From ZC4RG30 sp039932715 (lineage in GTDB: Bacteria > Pseudomonadota > Gammaproteobacteria > Steroidobacterales > Steroidobacteraceae): a stretch of 64,000 nt of DNA. The stretch covers positions 1-64,000 of the forward strand of contig JBDTPN010000008.1 of assembly GCA_039932715.1 (NCBI GenBank), read 5' to 3'. Below, piece after piece: positions 27,140 to 36,594 of the stretch (the stretch's first letter is position 1; each line of letters begins with the position of its first letter). A program made the position numbers and the translations under genes. The notes under the pieces were generated by a model that was not told where the DNA came from, did no database searches, and saw nothing but the letters and a program-made list of their open reading frames with translations.

Positions 27140-27158
27140 CCGGATCAGAACGATCCGG
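27140..27158. terminator. Terminator-like hairpin at the end of the OMP pseudogene
   Basis: CCGGATC (27140-27146) and GATCCGG (27152-27158) form a 7-bp stem with a five-base loop. It overlaps the last codons and stop of the minus-strand outer-membrane gene and lies just upstream of the YedK gene. There is no T-run. Confidence 0.35.
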
Positions 27159-28025
27159 TGATGAAGATCTGTGCGCCGGAATAATGCCACTTCAAACCGC
27201 CAGTAAACGCATCCCTCTCGGCGTTCACCGTAGTTACGAACTGGTTGTATCCGGCCCCGATTCCCACGTGCCGCGTGACCATCCATGTCAGGCCCGCCCG
27301 CAGGTCGGTGACCCTGCCGTCGATGTTGTCGATCTTGAGCTGGAAATACTGCGCCTGTGCATCGATGTACCAGTTGGGGGCCAGCGCCCACAAGCCACGC
27401 AAGCCGAACACCGGCAAACGGCGCCGTGACGCTGGCGGTTTCGGTTTTCAACTGATTGCCCGGCACTCCATTCACTGTACCGACGCCGGTAAGTGAGAAG
27501 CCGAAATCGATGGCATGCAGACCAGCCGACGCGGTGATCTCGTAGTTGTCGCGGCGCAGGAAGGAATACTCATACGCCAGCTCGTACATTGGTCGAATTC
27601 TTGGCGGTCACACTTACGTTGGTGTGATAGGTCACGTCATCAAGCACAAGGTCGCGGTCCAGCGTCCTGGTATTGGATTGATTGACGCTGAAGTACATGG
27701 CCCGCACCTTGTGCTTGGGCGCAAAGCGCCAGGTGGCGTCAAGGCGGAACCGGTCGGCATCCCGGAATCCGAGATCCTTCTTGGTATCGATTTCAGTACC
27801 CGTGGCGCCGCTGGTGCCATCAAGTTCAAGCTTGGTCTTGGTCGTCAGCAGGAATGTGCCCAGCGAAATCATGAACGGGTCATCGAGAAGCGAATAACTG
27901 CGCGATCCCTCGACGTGCGTATCGGCAGCCACGGTGTCCGCCGAAAGCGCCACGTTCGATGCTGCGAAGGCCAGCAAGGCAGTAGCAGCCGTCAGTGACT
28001 TGAGACCTGAAATCCGCTTATTCAT
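27145..28025 (-). pseudogene. Outer-membrane beta-barrel protein gene with two frameshifts
   Basis: Start at ATG 28025 (AAGGAA upstream) with a signal peptide ending near ALSADT. The frame runs through RFRLDATWRFAPKHKVRAMYF and fails at about 27585 (after TAKNST). It resumes in another frame as YELAYEYSFLRRDNYEIT. A second break at about 27420, where GCGCCGTTTGCC probably has one T too many, leads to a third frame, PVFGLRGLWALAPNWYID, ending FITGSF at 27145. Joined, the parts give an alternating beta-strand barrel of about 290 residues ending in Phe, as outer-membrane proteins do. Either a true pseudogene or homopolymer-type sequence errors. Confidence 0.8.
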
Positions 28026-28130
28026 GGGCTTCCTTGAGCTCGGACCACGGGAGTGGTTTCTGTTTGCATTGCATCCAAGTCTGCGCCACCTGCCTGCCCG
28101 CACACAACTGGCCGGGCCGCCAGCCTGCGC

Positions 28131-29138
28131 TCAACGAAGGCGCGACCCGCCTCCGGCTGGTGCAACACCCCAGGTGCCCGCCGATCCCTTGCCGCGCGGC
28201 CGGATCTGCATTTCCCGGCGGCGGTAGTCGATCACTACCGTGTCCATCAGGCCAATGATATCCATTCCGATCAGCAGCGCCGGTTCCTTGCCCATGTCCC
28301 AGACGTCAAATATGTGGATGTCACCGAATGTCAGGTGCGCGTCCCGGATGATCAGGTTGCCCAGCGTGATCGGTGAGACCGTAACGCCGACGCCGGTCTG
28401 CATTTCGCCGGTGGCACCGGTGATCTCGTCAACCGAATGCTCCCTGTGCGTGTAGCGACTGGCCAGGGCCTCGCGCAAGGCCGAGTTGCCCACACTGGCC
28501 TGGGCGCCAGTGTCGATGATTGCGCGCACCTGAACGCTGCCAACGCGCGCGTTGACCATCAGCAGCTTGAGGTTGGTCTTGAGGAACGGCACCGCCTCGA
28601 ATCCGTAGGCCGCGCGCAGGTTTCGGGAATATGAAACATTGATGAAGTCATTGTTGAAGTCGATGTAGATGCGCTTGTCTTGCATTCCATCCATGCCCAG
28701 CAGGCCTTGGGCGCCCCCGAATGCGTCGGCGACGATGGGCAAGGTGGACGGCGCTATCAGCAGGTCACCCACGCTGAGACTGTCGACCCGGATGGTCTGC
28801 GCCACCGCGGATCCGGTTACGCCGCGCAGCAATACCGGGGGCGATCGATCCAGCGGTATCCCCAGCTCAAGGGGAACTGCCGGCACCACGGCAGAGCGCG
28901 TGGCACCGGAATCGAGCACCAGGCGAAAGGGCCCCTTGTCATTGATGAACACCGGCACCCAGACGCGGCCGATCTTGTCGCGCTGGGTTGGCGCCACGTA
29001 GCGCGGCTCCCGCGCCTGCACCAGCACCTCGGAGAGTTCATCATCCTGCGCCAGTGGCGCGGCCGCCGGCGCCTCGCCTGCTTGCAGCATCGCCGGTTGC
29101 GCGAACATCAGCGCTGCAAGCAGGCCCATGGTTCGCAT
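28131..29138 (-). CDS. Exported retropepsin-like aspartic protease with two catalytic lobes
   Basis: The ATG at 29138 gives a signal peptide (MRTMGLLAALMFAQPAMLQA); GTG codons at 29144 and 29147 are alternatives. The first lobe has LVLDSGATRS (Asp76), the second has AIIDTGAQAS (Asp209), and each is followed by a hydrophobic-Gly strand (LLGMDG, LLIGMDIIG), so the chain can fold as a pepsin-like pseudo-dimer in one polypeptide. It begins 2 bases after the DUF2058 stop on the same strand. Function: probable periplasmic peptidase; substrate unknown. Confidence 0.8.
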   Translation of the reverse strand: MRTMGLLAALMFAQPAMLQAGEAPAAAPLAQDDELSEVLVQAREPRYVAPTQRDKIGRVWVPVFINDKGPFRLVLDSGATRSAVVPAVPLELGIPLDRSPPVLLRGVTGSAVAQTIRVDSLSVGDLLIAPSTLPIVADAFGGAQGLLGMDGMQDKRIYIDFNNDFINVSYSRNLRAAYGFEAVPFLKTNLKLLMVNARVGSVQVRAIIDTGAQASVGNSALREALASRYTHREHSVDEITGATGEMQTGVGVTVSPITLGNLIIRDAHLTFGDIHIFDVWDMGKEPALLIGMDIIGLMDTVVIDYRRREMQIRPRGKGSAGTWGVAPAGGGSRLR

Positions 29139-29140
29139 GT

Positions 29141-29686
29141 TCACCACATCAGGTCGTCTGGAATGACGTGATCCTTGTAGGGATCATCGGGATCCGGCAC
29201 GGCGCCGGGCCGGTTGAGGTGAATCAGCGCGCGTTCCACCCGCGCCTTTATCTGCTCGCCTATGGCCGCAGGCACGAATGCATAGCGACCGTCATTGCGG
29301 ACAATGGCCAGTTCACCGTGCACCAACCGTTCGCGCAGTTGCGGCGTGACCGCGACGCGGCGGATCTTGGTGCCATCCTGGAAATTGTAGTTGTCTTCAG
29401 TGTCGACGCGCGGCACCTGGTGTTGTTCCACCAGTTGCCGGATCTCGGCAAACCGGGCGCGGCGGTCGATCTTTTCCTGCTTGCGGCGGTTGAGCTCGGC
29501 GTCCCTGGCGGCCTTTTCGGCCGCGGCCTTGCGCGCAGCCACTTCCTGCGGCGAAGGAGCGGCCTGGGCTTTCTTGCCTCGCGGCGCAACATACTGCTGA
29601 CGCTTCTGGTCGCGATCCGCACGCTGTGCCTGCTGTTCGGTAACCAGGCCCGCCTTCAGCAGCTGTTCGCGTAATGAGAGACTCAT
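29141..29686 (-). CDS. DUF2058-family protein
   Basis: I set the start at ATG 29686 (MSLSLREQLLKAGLV), preceded by GGGG; the open frame extends further but upstream codons do not look like protein. The 181-residue product matches DUF2058: N-terminal SLREQLLKAGLV, a very charged helical middle, then YNFQDGTKIRRVAVT and a C-terminal beta region. Family function is unknown, conserved in gammaproteobacteria. The 5' end faces the divergent TPR gene. Confidence 0.88.
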   Translation of the reverse strand: MSLSLREQLLKAGLVTEQQAQRADRDQKRQQYVAPRGKKAQAAPSPQEVAARKAAAEKAARDAELNRRKQEKIDRRARFAEIRQLVEQHQVPRVDTEDNYNFQDGTKIRRVAVTPQLRERLVHGELAIVRNDGRYAFVPAAIGEQIKARVERALIHLNRPGAVPDPDDPYKDHVIPDDLMW

Positions 29687-29741
29687 GGCCCCAATTGTAC
29701 GCGGATCCGTTAATCTATCCTTCCGCCAAAGAGTCCTCCAA

Positions 29742-30395
29742 GTGAACACCAGAATCGCCATTTCCGCGCTGTTGCTTGCTGCCGCCGCACCCGCCTTTGC
29801 GGTGCCAGATGCCAATGGCCAGCTGACCTCCACGCCCGCCCCGGATCTCTCCGCCGATGCCGCCATGACGGCGCGACTCAACTACAACATCGGCTACGAG
29901 GCCTTTGAAAAGGCGCAGGCCGCAGACAAGCTGGCGCCGGGTTCGAAGGCCGTTCTGGACGGCTTCCGTGATGCACGCATCCTGTTTGAGAAGGCGGTGA
30001 AGGCTGACCCCGCGGCGCGTGAAGCCTGGAACCTGATCGGGTACACCAGCCGCCGGCTGGGGGAATACGACCGTTCATTGGCCGCCTATGAAAAGGCACT
30101 GGCCATCGAACCCAACTATCCGGAAGCCATCGAATACCGCGCCGAGGCCTATCTTGCCCTCAAGCGGCTCGACGACGTCAAGAAGGCATACCAGGAGCTG
30201 GACGTGATGTCGCCAGCGCACGCCGATGTGCTGATGGAATCCATGCGCAGCTGGGTTGCCACGCGTCGCAAGAAACCCGATGGCGTCGGCACTGCCGATC
30301 TCGATGGTTTTGCATCGTGGGTCGAGGAACGGGCTTCCGTTCCCCGACACACCACTGCGATGCGACAGGACGCTGCTGCCGCACGCTGGAACTGA
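29742..30395 (+). CDS. Exported TPR-repeat protein
   Basis: The start is taken as GTG 29742, which places a clean signal peptide (NTRIAISALLLAAAAPAFA) at the N-terminus; a farther upstream ATG would run into the DUF2058 promoter. The 217-residue product has a tetratricopeptide core: AREAWNLIGYTSRRLGEYDRSLAAYEKALAIEP and EAIEYRAEAYLALKRLDD. A protein-interaction role in the periplasm is likely. No catalytic motif. Confidence 0.85.
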   Translation: MNTRIAISALLLAAAAPAFAVPDANGQLTSTPAPDLSADAAMTARLNYNIGYEAFEKAQAADKLAPGSKAVLDGFRDARILFEKAVKADPAAREAWNLIGYTSRRLGEYDRSLAAYEKALAIEPNYPEAIEYRAEAYLALKRLDDVKKAYQELDVMSPAHADVLMESMRSWVATRRKKPDGVGTADLDGFASWVEERASVPRHTTAMRQDAAAARWN

Positions 30396-30406
30396 CCCCG
30401 GGTCAG
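30392..30406. terminator. Short hairpin between convergent genes
   Basis: CTGACC (30392-30397) and GGTCAG (30401-30406) pair with a CCG loop and contain the TGA stop of the TPR gene. It lies between convergent genes. There is no T-run. Confidence 0.35.
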
Positions 30407-30420
30407 CCCCACGCAATCAA

Positions 30421-31002
30421 TCAATCAGCCTTGATCGCCTCGATGCCGACCAGCAGCTTGACGTCCATCTTGAAGCCGAAATTCTTGCCGTAAGCGACGC
30501 CGAAGTCTTCGCGATTGATCATCGCAGAGGCATCCGCGCCACAAACTTCTTTCTTCGACATCGGATTCGGCTTGCACATGAAGCTGTTGATCTTGAGTGT
30601 CACCGGCTTGGTCACACCGTGCAGCGTCAGGTTGCCCTGCACTTCGGTGGGAACGTCGCCCTTGAATGCAGCCAGTTTGCCGCTGAACGTGGCGGTCGGG
30701 AACTTCGCAACATCGAACATGTCCGGCGACGATGCGTGTTCATTCATCTTGGCCATGCCGAAGTCGATGGACTTCATTTCCATGGTGACATCCACCGATC
30801 CGGTCTTGGCGGCTGTGTCCAGCACCACCTTGCCGCTGGTGGATGTGATCTTGCCGCGCCAGATTGAAAGTCCGCCCATATGGTCGGCTTCAAATGCGGG
30901 ATAGGTGTGTTGTGGGTCAACGTTGTAAGTGACCGGGGCGGCCACGGCAACGCCGGCAACGGCGAGGAGAATCGTGCCGGCACCGGCAATAAAGAGTTTC
31001 AT
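30421..31002 (-). CDS. YceI-family periplasmic protein
   Basis: The ATG at 31002 begins a signal peptide (MKLFIAGAGTILLAVAGVAVAA). Then comes the YceI lipocalin-like barrel: TYNVDPQHTYPAFEADHMGG, SGKVVLDTAAKTGSVDVTM, GNLTLHGVTKPVTLKI, and a C-terminal VAYGKNFGFKMDVKLLVGIEA. YceI proteins bind isoprenoid lipids. The ATG overlaps the stop of the amine oxidase gene (ATGA), so the two are coupled. Confidence 0.94.
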   Translation of the reverse strand: MKLFIAGAGTILLAVAGVAVAAPVTYNVDPQHTYPAFEADHMGGLSIWRGKITSTSGKVVLDTAAKTGSVDVTMEMKSIDFGMAKMNEHASSPDMFDVAKFPTATFSGKLAAFKGDVPTEVQGNLTLHGVTKPVTLKINSFMCKPNPMSKKEVCGADASAMINREDFGVAYGKNFGFKMDVKLLVGIEAIKAD

Positions 31003-32273
31003 GTAAGTGTCCTTTGTCCTGCGGAGCGCGAAACATACCCCAGTTTCTCCAGGTGGGCTATCAATCGACGGGCGGCCTTGCGGCCTGACTGCCAAGCCCC
31101 GTGCAGGGTGCCATAGTGCTCACGCGAACAGGCCTCGCCGGCAAAACTCAAGGTGGGCGAGACCGGTTCTGACAATACGGCCCGCTGGTCAGCCTGCCCC
31201 GGCCGCGCGGCTGAATAGGAGCCCCGGGACCAGCGATCCTGGCCCCAGCCGGTGGCGTGGGTTGCGAGGATGCCATTGACCAGGTCCGCACCGAATATCC
31301 GCTGCAATTCATCGCAGGCGAAAGTGGCCAGTTGGCCACGCTGTTCAAGTTCGCGCGACAACTCTCCGCCAAAGAACGCGGCAATCAACGGCTGTCCGGC
31401 GGGACGCACCGTGTAGCTTGCGGTGCGGCTGGTGGTGTCGGTGCCAATCAATTGCGTGGTGCCGGCGAAGGGCAGCAGCGCCTCGTCCACCCGGATGAAC
31501 ACCTTGTTGACGACTCCCAGTGCAATGCCGTTGCATGCCGTGACGAAGCGTGCCGGCAAGGGGGGCTTGAACTTGATCTCCTCATTGGCCAGTACGGATG
31601 TGGGCACGGTGACAATCGCGGCGCGCGCGCGAATCGCTCCGCGCGCAGTGTCGATGCGAACCGATTTTTCATCCCAGCCAATGCCGGTAACCTCGGCGCC
31701 CAACGTGATCGGCAATCCCGTTCCCGCATGCGCAACCACGCTGCCCAGGCCCTGGGCCACCGCCCAGTTGTGCGTGGATTCGGCATAACGCGCCAGGTCG
31801 AGAGTCGAGGCTGCAGCGGACTCCACCCCCACGGCCCAGGTCATGACCGCATCAAAGCGGGTGCGGAATTCGTCCATCGGCAACACGTCACTTACCGCGA
31901 CATCCAGGCCGGCGGCGGCTGCCGCTTCTACAAGAGCGTAATAGCGCTCCCACGACTGGCCCACCTGCTGGCGCTCCTGCACAGTTGGGGTGCGCGCGCC
32001 AATCAGAGCCTCGCCCCCCCAGTTGGGTTCGCGCCGGATAACCGTGAATCCGCCTTCCTGTGCAATGCCCGTGAACGCGTTTTCCTCGGCAAAGTGCAGC
32101 CAGGCGGCGCCCATGTCCACCGGCAGTCCTAGCATCTGTTCGGTATGCGCGCGACCGCCCACGCGGTAACGCGCCTCGAGCACCTGCACGGTCAGACCCG
32201 CCGCCTGCAGCATCCGGCAGGCGGCGATGCCGGCGGCCCCGGCGCCGATGATCGCAACGTCCACGTCACTCAT
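30999..32273 (-). CDS. Flavin-containing monoamine oxidase-like FAD enzyme
   Basis: Start at ATG 32273 places the dinucleotide motif at the very N-terminus (VDVAIIGAGAAGIAACRMLQAAG), as usual. Then VLEARYRVGGRAHTEQ and a late FAD-binding SFAGEACSREHYGTLHGAWQSGRKAA complete the amine-oxidase pattern. 424 residues, without a signal peptide. Substrate is unknown. It is coupled to the YceI gene by an ATGA overlap. Confidence 0.9.
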   Translation of the reverse strand: MSDVDVAIIGAGAAGIAACRMLQAAGLTVQVLEARYRVGGRAHTEQMLGLPVDMGAAWLHFAEENAFTGIAQEGGFTVIRREPNWGGEALIGARTPTVQERQQVGQSWERYYALVEAAAAAGLDVAVSDVLPMDEFRTRFDAVMTWAVGVESAAASTLDLARYAESTHNWAVAQGLGSVVAHAGTGLPITLGAEVTGIGWDEKSVRIDTARGAIRARAAIVTVPTSVLANEEIKFKPPLPARFVTACNGIALGVVNKVFIRVDEALLPFAGTTQLIGTDTTSRTASYTVRPAGQPLIAAFFGGELSRELEQRGQLATFACDELQRIFGADLVNGILATHATGWGQDRWSRGSYSAARPGQADQRAVLSEPVSPTLSFAGEACSREHYGTLHGAWQSGRKAARRLIAHLEKLGYVSRSAGQRTLT

Positions 32274-32328
32274 GGATGGCTCATGGTTAGTAGCGATTCT
32301 ACGCGTGCCGGCTGCTAGGATTGGCTGC

Positions 32329-32982
32329 ATGACGCGCCTCGATCACCTGCTGCAGAAAAACCATGACTGGGCCGAGAGCGTTACGCGGCGCGACCCGCAG
32401 TTCTTCGCGCGCCTGGTGTCGCAGCAGTCACCCAGGTATCTGTGGATTGGCTGCGCCGACAGCCGGGTGCCCGCCAACGAGATTGTCGATCTGGCGCCCG
32501 GCGAACTGTTCGTACATCGCAATGTCGCCAACCTGGTGGTGCATACCGACCTCAATTGCCTGTCGGTGATCCAGTACGCGGTGGATGTGCTCAAGGTGCA
32601 GGACATCATCGTGACCGGGCACTACGGCTGTGGCGGCATTGCCGCGGCCATGGGTTCGGCTTCGCTGGGGCTCATCGACAACTGGCTGCGCCACGTGCAG
32701 GACATCCGCGAGCGCCATCCGGCGCTGCTGGCTGCCAATGGGGCGCAGGCACTAGATCGGCTATGTGAATTGAACGTGCTGGAGCAGGCGCTCAATGTCT
32801 GCCGCACCACGGTGGTCAGGGATGCATGGAACCGCGGCCAGCCGCTGGCAGTACACGGCTGGATCTATGCCGTGAAGGACGGCCTGATCAAGGACCTCGA
32901 CTTCTGCGCCACCGCCGATTCAGACAGCACCCGTGTATTCGAAAAAGCCGTTTCCAGGCTACCGGGTGCTGCAAAACCCTAG
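32329..32982 (+). CDS. can: Beta-class carbonic anhydrase
   Basis: 217 residues from ATG 32329 (AGGA about 10 bases upstream). Zinc ligands Cys42, His98 and Cys101 and the Asp44-Arg46 dyad (GCADSR) are all present, plus HRNVANLV. The size and layout match E. coli Can. It converts CO2 to bicarbonate in the cytoplasm. It ends convergent with the RND gene, overlapping by 4 bases. Confidence 0.95.
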   Translation: MTRLDHLLQKNHDWAESVTRRDPQFFARLVSQQSPRYLWIGCADSRVPANEIVDLAPGELFVHRNVANLVVHTDLNCLSVIQYAVDVLKVQDIIVTGHYGCGGIAAAMGSASLGLIDNWLRHVQDIRERHPALLAANGAQALDRLCELNVLEQALNVCRTTVVRDAWNRGQPLAVHGWIYAVKDGLIKDLDFCATADSDSTRVFEKAVSRLPGAAKP

Positions 32983-35900
32983 GGTGAGGCCGCGGCCGCC
33001 GGCACTCGACCCGTCAGCTTGCGCAACAGGCGCTTGAGCAAATGCTCGAAGTCGTCGAACAAAGTGTAGATCACCGGCACCACGAACAGCGACAGCGCGG
33101 TGGAAGCGAACAGGCCACCGATCACCGCGGCGCCCATGGGAGCACGGAAACTCGCATCTCCTGAAAGACCCAGCGTGATGGGTGTCATGCCCGCGGCCAT
33201 GGCGATGGTGGTCATCACGATGGGGCGCGCGCGCTTGGAGCAGGCATCCATCAGGGCATCGTAGCGATTGAGGCCACGCTCGCGACGCGCCATCACCGCG
33301 TACTCCACCAGCAATATCGAATTCTTGGTGACGATACCCATCAGCATCAGCAAGCCAATCAGCGACGGCAGGGACAGGTCCATCTTGAGCAGCCACAACA
33401 TCACGAAGGCACCGCCGGCGGAAGGCGGCAGCGCCGACAGGATGGTGATGGGCTGGAACACATCATGGAACAGCAGCACCAGCAGTGCGTAGATGCAGAA
33501 GATGCCGGTGAGCATCGCCAGCGCAAATCCGCCGAAGATCCGGCCCTGAAACTCGGCTTCGCCGGCATCCACCGGGCGCACGCCGGCCGGAAGGTTGTGC
33601 ATGGACGGCAGCCCGCGGGCCAGCTTTGTGGCTTCGCCCAGCGGGATAACTCCGCGGTCCGCGGTGATGGTGATGTTGCGGCTGCGGTCGTAGCGCGTGA
33701 TCTGGGCCGGGCCAGCGCCGAGCGTGATATCGGCCACATTCATGAGCGGCACCGGGCCAGCACGCGAGGGCACATTGAGCAGCCTGATCTGGTTGATATC
33801 CATGCGCGCATCGTCGTTGAGTCGCACGCGGATGGGAATCTGCCGGTCCGGCAGATTCATCTTGGCCAGGTTGTTGGTGACATCGCCACTGGTAGCGATG
33901 CGTGTGGCCTGGCTGATAGCCGCCGTGGTCACGCCCAGCTCAGCGGCCCTATCGGCACGCGGTCGGATCACCAGTTCCGGCTGCAGCAAGCTGGCGCTGG
34001 TGCTCACATTTGAAATTCCCGGCACTTCGCGCAGTTCGCGCTCGATCTGCGCGGCGGCCACTGTCAGCAGGTTGGAGTCATCGCCGGTGAGCTCTATCTG
34101 CAGGCCGCCGCCACCGAAATTGCCGCCGCCGGCCGCGATGCGCACACCGGGAATGACGCGCGTTTCCGCCATGTATTGGCGCTGCAGCACCTGCTGCGAA
34201 AACTTGCGCTGCTTGCGATCCACCAGCACCAGGCCGACGCTGGCAGTACGCACATTGATCACGGCCCATACCCGCGAAATCTCCTTGTGGTGCGCCAGCC
34301 TGGTGCGCAGTTCTTCCACGGCCTGGCGCGTATCTTCCAGTCGTGACCCCGGCGGCAGGCTCACATTGAGGTTGATGAACCCATTGTCCGCGGGAGGCCG
34401 CAGCCCGGTTGGCAGCGATGTGGCAAGCCAGAAAGTGCCAACCATCATCAGGGTCACGGCCGCCATCGTAGTCTTGCGGTGCTGCAAGGCCCATTGCACC
34501 TTGCCCAGGTACCAGGTCTTGAAGCGCCCCTGCGCTTCTTCCTCGTGATAGGGGCGCATGTATTTCGATGCCATCATGGGCGTCAGCATTCGCGCCACCA
34601 GCAGCGAGAACAGCACCGCGATGGTGGCCGTGAATGCAAAGGGCTTGAAGAACTGGCCGGGCACGCCGTCCATGAACGCCACCGGCACGAACACCGCGCA
34701 CAGCGTGAAAGTGGTCGCGACCACCGCCAGCCCGATTTCAATGGCCGCGTCCGTTGCCGCCTGCAGTGGCGGTTTGCCCATGCGCAGGTGCCGGACAATG
34801 TTCTCCACTTCCACGATGGCGTCGTCCACCAGCATGCCCACCACCAGCGACAGGGCCAGCATGGACAGCGTGTTGAGGGAGAAGCCGAATATATGCAGTC
34901 CCCAGAAGGTGGGGATGATGGCCAGCGGCAATGCCGCCGCGGAGATCAGCGTGGCGCGGATGTCGCGCAGGAACAGCCAGACCACGATGATGGCAAGGAT
35001 GGCGCCTTCAACCAGCATCAGCATCGAGCTGTGGTAACTGGCGCGGATGGATTCCACTTCCGAATAGATTTCGGTGATCCTGATATTGGGGTATTTCTGC
35101 TGCAGGTCTTTGACTGCCTCGCGCGTGCGATCGGCCACCTGCAGCGCACCCTCACCCCAGGCGCGCATCACCTGGAAGCCAATCACCGGCTTGCCGTCCA
35201 GCAATGCCAGCTGGCGGACTTCCGCCGCCTGGTCACGTACATCGGCAATTGTGTCCAGGCGCGTGCTGCGCCCGTCACCCAGCGAGATCGGCAGCGCCGC
35301 CAACTGCTGAATGGAACTGATGGTGCCCAGTGTACGCACGCTTTGTTCCTGTGAACCGATGCGCGTCTCACCACCCGGCAACTCCACCTGTGTGCGCACC
35401 AGCTGGCTTGAGACATCACCAGCGGTCACGCCCAATGCCGCCATGCGGTCAGGGTCAAGATCAACGCGCACTTCGCGCGACACGCCACCAATGCGGTTGA
35501 CACTGCCGACGCCACTGACGCCACTGATGTCGCGCATCACGTTGAGATCGACGAACCAGGACAGCTCGGTGTCGCTGAGGTTTTCAGCGCTGACACCGAA
35601 CGCAATGATCGCGTTGCCGGCCGTAGTGGGCCTGCCGATGTAGGGCTCGGTGGCATCGATGGGCAGGTCCGGCCGAATGCGCGAAACGGCGTCACGCACG
35701 TCATCCATGGCCTGCTGCAGATCCGTGCCGAACGGGAACTGGATTACCGTCTGAGATGTGCCGGTGCTGATGGTCGAGTTGATGTGCTCGATGCCGACAA
35801 TGGTCGACACCGCATCTTCAACCTTGCGCGTGATTTCCGTTTCCATTTGTGTGGGAGGCACGCCGGCGTAGCCCACCTGCACGAACACATTGGGAAAGGC

Positions 35901-36020
35901 GATATCCGGCTGGTCCTGGACCTGCAGTTTCGGAAATGCCCAGACGCCGCCCACCACCAGCGCGATGAACATCATGATGACGGGGACGGGGTTGCGTATG
36001 GACCAGGTTACGAAATTCAT
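32979..36020 (-). CDS. Second RND efflux permease, orphan copy
   Basis: I start at ATG 36020, where the family N-terminus MNFVTWSIRNPVPVIMMFIA begins; this gives 1013 residues. The proton-relay pair in GMLVDDAIVEVENI and GIVTKNSILLVEYA are present. Long stretches (for example around GGVSREVRVDLDPD and the following TAGDVSSQLV) are the same as in the pump at 23396-26452, which indicates duplication. No adaptor or regulator gene is adjacent, so it may share the other pump's adaptor or have its own elsewhere. Confidence 0.95.
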   Translation of the reverse strand: MNFVTWSIRNPVPVIMMFIALVVGGVWAFPKLQVQDQPDIAFPNVFVQVGYAGVPPTQMETEITRKVEDAVSTIVGIEHINSTISTGTSQTVIQFPFGTDLQQAMDDVRDAVSRIRPDLPIDATEPYIGRPTTAGNAIIAFGVSAENLSDTELSWFVDLNVMRDISGVSGVGSVNRIGGVSREVRVDLDPDRMAALGVTAGDVSSQLVRTQVELPGGETRIGSQEQSVRTLGTISSIQQLAALPISLGDGRSTRLDTIADVRDQAAEVRQLALLDGKPVIGFQVMRAWGEGALQVADRTREAVKDLQQKYPNIRITEIYSEVESIRASYHSSMLMLVEGAILAIIVVWLFLRDIRATLISAAALPLAIIPTFWGLHIFGFSLNTLSMLALSLVVGMLVDDAIVEVENIVRHLRMGKPPLQAATDAAIEIGLAVVATTFTLCAVFVPVAFMDGVPGQFFKPFAFTATIAVLFSLLVARMLTPMMASKYMRPYHEEEAQGRFKTWYLGKVQWALQHRKTTMAAVTLMMVGTFWLATSLPTGLRPPADNGFINLNVSLPPGSRLEDTRQAVEELRTRLAHHKEISRVWAVINVRTASVGLVLVDRKQRKFSQQVLQRQYMAETRVIPGVRIAAGGGNFGGGGLQIELTGDDSNLLTVAAAQIERELREVPGISNVSTSASLLQPELVIRPRADRAAELGVTTAAISQATRIATSGDVTNNLAKMNLPDRQIPIRVRLNDDARMDINQIRLLNVPSRAGPVPLMNVADITLGAGPAQITRYDRSRNITITADRGVIPLGEATKLARGLPSMHNLPAGVRPVDAGEAEFQGRIFGGFALAMLTGIFCIYALLVLLFHDVFQPITILSALPPSAGGAFVMLWLLKMDLSLPSLIGLLMLMGIVTKNSILLVEYAVMARRERGLNRYDALMDACSKRARPIVMTTIAMAAGMTPITLGLSGDASFRAPMGAAVIGGLFASTALSLFVVPVIYTLFDDFEHLLKRLLRKLTGRVPAAAASP

Positions 36021-36146
36021 CGGTGAACTATATCGGAATGGTGTACCGTGGTCGGCCTCGCGACGCGTTTCCACGCCCTGCCCAGGGCTCCTGCCGGTCA
36101 CTCTCTGAAGCGCAGCGATTCGCCCTTAACTTCATGTGAGTAGCAA

Positions 36147-36557
36147 ATGGAAAACCTGAGTCTCGAAGTCGCTTACGGGCGCTACGGGGCGCAGATCACC
36201 AACAAGCAGCGCAGCCTGTCGGCTATCGCGGCCGACGGCAGCCTGGTGTTGACCTGCCTCTCTGAGAAATTCAGTCGTCCCGGCGCCGGCATCCTGCGTT
36301 ACAGCGGACAGCTTTCACAGGAAGGCACGTCCACGCGCGTTGCCGAACTGGCAGGGCACCTGAAGACAGCCCGCGATGCCGATGCCAGTGTTCGCGCTGT
36401 GGTAATCACCCCTCCCCGCGGCATCGTCCGGCGGGTAATTCACGTGCGCACCGACCTGGTCGGCAAGGTCGTCGATTTTGACGGCGATGCATTCGTGGTC
36501 GACTTCACCCGTCCGGCGCCGCCGCTGGTTGAACCCCGGGCAAGACGCAAGCGCTGA
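36147..36557 (+). CDS. Hypothetical protein of 136 residues
   Basis: No recognised domain. The sequence is soluble and beta-rich (MENLSLEVAYGRYGAQITNK, then SLVLTCLSEKFSRPG). A C-terminal basic tail (RARRKR) suggests nucleic-acid contact, but this is weak. The codon pattern and the TAG-free frame support a real gene. No clear Shine-Dalgarno sequence. Confidence 0.6.
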   Translation: MENLSLEVAYGRYGAQITNKQRSLSAIAADGSLVLTCLSEKFSRPGAGILRYSGQLSQEGTSTRVAELAGHLKTARDADASVRAVVITPPRGIVRRVIHVRTDLVGKVVDFDGDAFVVDFTRPAPPLVEPRARRKR

Positions 36558-36562
36558 GGCGC

Positions 36563-36583
36563 GCCGGAAGCGATAACTCCGGC
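36563..36583. terminator. Hairpin between convergent genes
   Basis: GCCGGA (36563-36568) and TCCGGC (36578-36583) make a 6-bp stem with a nine-base loop, just after the plus-strand gene and before the end of the minus-strand sigma operon. There is no T-run. Confidence 0.35.
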
Positions 36584-36594
36584 AGTCAGCTTTC

